64,000 bases of DNA, taken from Candidatus Kuenenia stuttgartensis (GTDB taxonomy: Bacteria; Planctomycetota; GCA-002687715; CAIWVZ01). The position numbers and the translations under genes are program-made. The stretch covers positions 124,001 through 188,000 of the forward strand of contig CAMARR010000002.1 of the NCBI GenBank assembly GCA_945860915.1, given 5' to 3'. The notes beneath the pieces are model-generated. The model saw only the letters and a program-made list of their open reading frames with translations, made no database searches and was not told the origin of the DNA. Each line of letters begins with the position of its first letter. The stretch's first letter is position 1. Below are positions 60,860 through 64,000 of the stretch, piece by piece.

Positions 60860-61683
60860 CGGCCCTGCTCCAACCGTTCGCGCATCACCTCAATCAAGCG
60901 CTGCACATCCTCAACAAGCGAATCCGAGGGAACCTGAGAGCCAAAGACCACGGCGTCTCGAGACACTGCGACACGATGCGCGAGATCCGCATAGCCGGAG
61001 CCGATTTGAGTGCTCAACTCCCCCGCCCACTCGGAAGCAGTCAACGTGGAAGCATCGCGCATGAGGATCCGCGAGGAGGCAGCAATCATAATCGGCCACG
61101 CCTCACCGATTGTGAGGCTCTGCTCGCCAAGTTGCGTGTGGAGACGCGCAAGCGCCAGTGACATGGCGTCGCGTTTCCGCCTCAAACGCCAGACGATTCC
61201 CCCGCATGTCACCACAGACGCCACCAACAGTAGCGACGCGGCGTAACTCGTTTCACGCACCCATGGCGCGATAGGATCGAGTTCGAATCCATCCCTATCG
61301 CGGAGCGCGGAAGCGACGGCGATAGAAACGGGGTCGGAAGAAACTGACGTGATTACACCCGAGCGGTCCTTAAGACGCACAATAAAGCGCCCAAGAGTGA
61401 CATTGCCAGAGGATTCTGCGCGGGCATTCGCAACGATGGTGTCGGCAACGATCCCCGCATCTTTCAGCGTGCTTGTACGCACGATGTCATCAACAAGCAG
61501 TGGTGAGAAATCGGATGGACTAGGCGTGATGATCTCGTGATCGGATGCATGGCGGACCACGACCTCAACGGAGTAGCTTCTTCCGAATGCCACAGCCTCC
61601 TTAGGGACACGTAACGTCACCGACGGAATTTGCGCCGCAGCGCCGACGACCAGGACCACAACGCAGCCCATCGTCCGGATCAA
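60856..61683 (-). CDS. DUF4381-like membrane protein of the Bat operon
   Basis: A 275-residue protein with a signal-like N-terminus (MGCVVVLVVGAAAQIPSVTL), a beta-rich extracytoplasmic part, one membrane helix near residue 155 (SYAASLLLVASVVTCGGIVWRL) and a helical cytoplasmic end (ALARLHTQLGEQSLTIGEAWPIMIAASSRIL). It matches the place and layout of DUF4381 proteins between DUF58 and BatA. It overlaps both neighbours by 4 nt. Function is unknown; a link between MoxR and VWA proteins is plausible. Confidence 0.65.
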   Translation of the reverse strand: MIRTMGCVVVLVVGAAAQIPSVTLRVPKEAVAFGRSYSVEVVVRHASDHEIITPSPSDFSPLLVDDIVRTSTLKDAGIVADTIVANARAESSGNVTLGRFIVRLKDRSGVITSVSSDPVSIAVASALRDRDGFELDPIAPWVRETSYAASLLLVASVVTCGGIVWRLRRKRDAMSLALARLHTQLGEQSLTIGEAWPIMIAASSRILMRDASTLTASEWAGELSTQIGSGYADLAHRVAVSRDAVVFGSQVPSDSLVEDVQRLIEVMRERLEQGR

Positions 61684-62606
61684 CTTCGTACTCCGCGCGT
61701 CGACCGGCCTGTGAAAAGCGAAACCAATGGCGCGAGCAGCAGGCCAGTGTCCGGGCGGCTTGGGACCGGAATCAATACCGGATCAGCGCCTGCGCGACGG
61801 GTCGCCGACATGAATGCGTCGTCCTCGACTTTCCACGCCTCGTGCCACGCCGACCGCGTCGACTGTTGATTGGTGTCAATTTCAGAAATCCGTCCTGTCC
61901 GAGGATCACGGATGGTGATTTTGCCTAGGTGAGGCATCGTACGCTCAGGTGGGAGTAGCTTGACAGCGATTACGTCGTGACGGGCTGACAGTCGGGCGAG
62001 CCGACTGATGTTCGACTCCTGAATGCCGTCGGTCACGATGACGACGAGGCTCCTGCGTGTCAGGCGCTGACGAGCCAAATCAAGTCCCGCATCCAACCCA
62101 TAGTTCGCGACTCCTTGTGGAGCCGCGATTGCCCATTGCGCCAAGCGGATGAAATGCGCGGGTCCCTTGTGCGGTTCAATCCAACGGCATGCATCACCGC
62201 CGAACGTCAGAAGGCCGGCACGATCCTGGTTCTCGATGACCGACCAAACCATCGCAGCCATAACCCGGATTCCAGCATCGCGAAGCGACCATTCTCCGAA
62301 GCCACAGTCCATGGAGTGCCCAACGTCGAGCATCACCAACGCCGTCCGTTCGCGTTCGTCGATGAATCTCTTTACAAAGAGTCGACCCATTCGAGCTGAG
62401 ACGCTGGCATCGACTCCACGTGGATCGTCGCCCTCAACGTACTCGCGGACCTCGCCAAACTCGATGCCGGCTCCACGAAGAGTCGAACGATGGCCTCCCG
62501 AATTCATATCATCGGCAAGACGTCTCCCGACGACTGGGATTGACCGGATTTCGCGGAGGAGGCTGGCCAGGCTCGCCTCGTGATCGGTGGGCGTGCCCAT
62601 GGACAT
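61680..62606 (-). CDS. DUF58-domain protein
   Basis: A 308-residue DUF58 protein. VREYVEGDDPRGVDASVSARMGRLFVKRFIDERERTALVMLDVGHSM is the diagnostic segment, with a degenerate VWA-like fold after it (MLDVGHSMDCGF, TRRSLVVIVTDG). It has no membrane segment. The start at 62606 is in a TGATG overlap with moxR; the open frame extends upstream into that gene but is not homologous. DUF58 proteins work with MoxR ATPases. Confidence 0.85.
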   Translation of the reverse strand: MSMGTPTDHEASLASLLREIRSIPVVGRRLADDMNSGGHRSTLRGAGIEFGEVREYVEGDDPRGVDASVSARMGRLFVKRFIDERERTALVMLDVGHSMDCGFGEWSLRDAGIRVMAAMVWSVIENQDRAGLLTFGGDACRWIEPHKGPAHFIRLAQWAIAAPQGVANYGLDAGLDLARQRLTRRSLVVIVTDGIQESNISRLARLSARHDVIAVKLLPPERTMPHLGKITIRDPRTGRISEIDTNQQSTRSAWHEAWKVEDDAFMSATRRAGADPVLIPVPSRPDTGLLLAPLVSLFTGRSTRGVRS

Positions 62607-63598
62607 CAGGGAATGGGTACGGCGTCCAAGAGGCGCGCAACAACGGTGTCGGATGTGAGTCCTTGGGCCTCCGCTTCGAACGTCATCAGGACGCGATGGC
62701 GCAGCACCATCGGTGCGACCGCCTTGACGTCCTGAGGAGAAACAAACGACTTTCCGTCCATCCAAGCGCGCGCCCTGGCCGCCATGACCAGCGCAATCGA
62801 TGCGCGCGGAGACGCGCCATGCCTGATCAATTTGGTCAACTCCTCGAGTCCAAAGTCCTTCGGAGATCGGGTCCCACGGACAAGATCGACAGCATAACCA
62901 ATCAACTTTGAATCGACATAAAGTCCATCCACCTCACGTCGGGCGTCAAGAATCATTGATGGCGTGGCCACCCGAGCAACGACAGGTCGTCCCTCCGACT
63001 TGGCCATCCGGGCCACAACCTCGCGTTCTGCATCTCGGCTCGGGTACCCGACAGCGACCTTCAGCATGAAGCGGTCAACCTGCGCTTCCGGGAGGGGGTA
63101 GGTTCCCTCCTGGTCAACGGGGTTCTGGGTTGCGAGCACAAGAAACGGACTAGGCAGCGCGCGTGTCTCCCCCGCAAGGGACACCTGTCGCTCCTGCATC
63201 GCCTCGAGTAAGGCCGACTGGACCTTTGCGGGGGCTCGATTGATCTCATCCGCAAGCACGAAGTGTGCGAAGACGGGCCCCTCGCGGACGGCCCACGCAC
63301 CCGTGCCGGGATGGTAGACCTGTGTGCCAACCAGATCCGAAGGTAGGAGATCAGGGGTGAATTGGATTCTTCGAAAGGTCCCGCCCAATGCGACGGCAAG
63401 GGACTGCACCGCGAGCGACTTGGCGAGCCCTGGGACCCCCTCGAGCAGGACGTGGCCATCTGCCAAGAGGCCAATCAGCAGTCCGTCGATCAGTTGCTCC
63501 TGACCGACTAAGACTTTCGAGACTTCGTCCCTCACCGAGGCAACGAAGCGGCGGGACGTCGAGAGTGAATCTGGCTTAGAGGGCTCTGCGGGGGTCAA
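62606..63598 (-). CDS. MoxR-family AAA+ ATPase
   Basis: About 330 residues of AAA+ ATPase of the MoxR class. Walker A is LLEGVPGLAKSLAVQSLA, Walker B HFVLADEINRAP, sensor-1 ATQNPVDQEGTYPLPEAQVDRFM and a C-terminal lid domain HGASPRASIALVMAARARAWMDG. MoxR ATPases act as chaperones for VWA or DUF58 partners, which fits the operon. The start is TTG at 63598 with CGAGG seven bases before, and a possible TATAGT promoter upstream; another TTG at 63664 would add 22 residues but would lie upstream of that promoter. Confidence 0.9.
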   Translation of the reverse strand: MTPAEPSKPDSLSTSRRFVASVRDEVSKVLVGQEQLIDGLLIGLLADGHVLLEGVPGLAKSLAVQSLAVALGGTFRRIQFTPDLLPSDLVGTQVYHPGTGAWAVREGPVFAHFVLADEINRAPAKVQSALLEAMQERQVSLAGETRALPSPFLVLATQNPVDQEGTYPLPEAQVDRFMLKVAVGYPSRDAEREVVARMAKSEGRPVVARVATPSMILDARREVDGLYVDSKLIGYAVDLVRGTRSPKDFGLEELTKLIRHGASPRASIALVMAARARAWMDGKSFVSPQDVKAVAPMVLRHRVLMTFEAEAQGLTSDTVVARLLDAVPIP

Positions 63599-63628
63599 CG
63601 GGGAACCTCGGGATGAGTGGTCGGCTCC

Positions 63629-63636
63629 ACTATACT
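63629..63636. promoter_or_regulatory. Overlapping divergent -10 hexamers
   Basis: TATACT (63631-63636) points right toward the thioredoxin-like gene and TATAGT (minus strand, 63629-63634) points left toward moxR. This implies a compact bidirectional promoter. -35 elements are not clear on either side. Confidence 0.35.
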
Positions 63637-63690
63637 GTTGGCGACAATCGACGGCCGCGCGCAAGGTCGTCCCCGCCCCCGAGCTCCTAC

Positions 63691-64000
63691 ATGACCGCCA
63701 GAATCTCGCACTCCCTCATTTCCTCCGCCATCTTTGCATTGATCGTCGTCTCAGCGACCGTGGCACAGAACCCACCCGCGACGCCAGTGAGCCGCGAGCA
63801 GATGTGGTTTGCGCCCACTGCGGAGGACTGGAAGAAGCCCTGCCTCATTCAGTGGCAGCGAACGTGGGAAGACGCTCAGGCAGTCGCCAAGGAAACTGGC
63901 AAGCCAATTCTCATCTGCGTCAATATGGATGGTGAGATCGCCAGCGAACACTACGCTGGAGTTCGCTATCGACGCCCGGAAACGGCAGGACTTTACGACG
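63691..64000 (+). CDS. Secreted thioredoxin-like protein (3' end outside window)
   Basis: An open frame of 103 codons from ATG at 63691 to the window edge, with a signal peptide (LISSAIFALIVVSATVAQ). The mature part has WFAPTAEDWKKPCLIQWQRTWEDAQAVAKETGKPILI, where W-x-x-x-x-x-DA-x-x-x-AK-x-x-x-KPIL is typical of thioredoxin-like/DUF255-type folds. The usual CxxC is not seen in the visible part (VNMDGEIASEHYA follows instead). It is divergent from the moxR operon. Confidence 0.65.
   Translation, partial: MTARISHSLISSAIFALIVVSATVAQNPPATPVSREQMWFAPTAEDWKKPCLIQWQRTWEDAQAVAKETGKPILICVNMDGEIASEHYAGVRYRRPETAGLYD

Noticed and set aside
1-64000. CRISPR arrays, tRNA or rRNA genes, insertion sequences
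   Set aside because: No regularly spaced repeats beyond the 15-bp coding repeat, no cloverleaf with a GTTCRA arm, no transposase or terminal inverted repeats found by eye in the intergenic gaps.

Overview
The window looks like chromosomal DNA of a member of the Planctomycetota, or a close relative. This rests on the large secreted surface proteins with short signal peptides, a class III glutamine synthetase, a full Bat operon with MoxR and DUF58 partners, carboxypeptidase-regulatory-like repeat proteins, frequent TTG/GTG starts and weak Shine-Dalgarno use. That assignment is inferred from gene content, not measured. I see no rRNA, tRNA, CRISPR, insertion sequence or phage gene.

Layout: 2-5678 (+) is a lipid/envelope operon (plsY, gpsA, a beta-lactamase-like hydrolase, an MGDG-synthase-type glycosyltransferase, a YdjC deacetylase, a methyltransferase). 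5741-17909 (-) holds glnN, a copper ATPase, an AqpS-like channel, citrate synthase and an acyl-CoA degradation operon (3-hydroxyacyl-CoA dehydrogenase, amidohydrolase, two crotonases, an MDR dehydrogenase), then a CheX-like protein. 18091-20715 (+) is a Nudix/polyphosphate kinase pair. 20736-23741 (-) is a large repeat protein. 24033-30989 (+) is a Cys-rich small protein followed by a TolC/HlyD/ABC efflux operon with two FtsX-type permeases. 31079-36117 holds housekeeping genes (class I aldolase, adenosine deaminase, QueF, ROK kinase, CoA-binding protein). 36230-40692 holds two tandem paralogous secreted proteins.

The most unusual segment is 40844-48362 (+), which looks like an undescribed ribosomally synthesised peptide (RiPP) pathway. 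It contains a fused S26B-type peptidase/methyltransferase, a 36-residue precursor-like peptide with a perfect RBS at 42400-42510, a radical SAM/SPASM enzyme with its own C-terminal PqqD (RRE) domain, an HPr-kinase-like protein, an NTP_transf_5-like nucleotidyltransferase, a polytopic membrane protein and a DUF6065-like protein. The last five genes are nearly all joined by 4-nt start/stop overlaps. The kinase, nucleotidyltransferase and PqqD parts recall lasso-peptide tailoring, but the lasso protease and cyclase are absent and a radical SAM enzyme is in their place. The precursor has no cysteine, which argues against a thioether peptide.

48568-55980 holds further secreted and membrane proteins, a redoxin and an exonuclease/endonuclease/phosphatase-family protein. 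55977-63598 (-) is an eight-gene moxR-DUF58-DUF4381-like-batA-B-C-D-E operon with 1- or 4-nt overlaps throughout. The window ends inside a secreted thioredoxin-like gene. Several first-in-unit genes that lack a Shine-Dalgarno carry a TANNNT hexamer 5-6 nt before the ATG, suggesting leaderless transcription.
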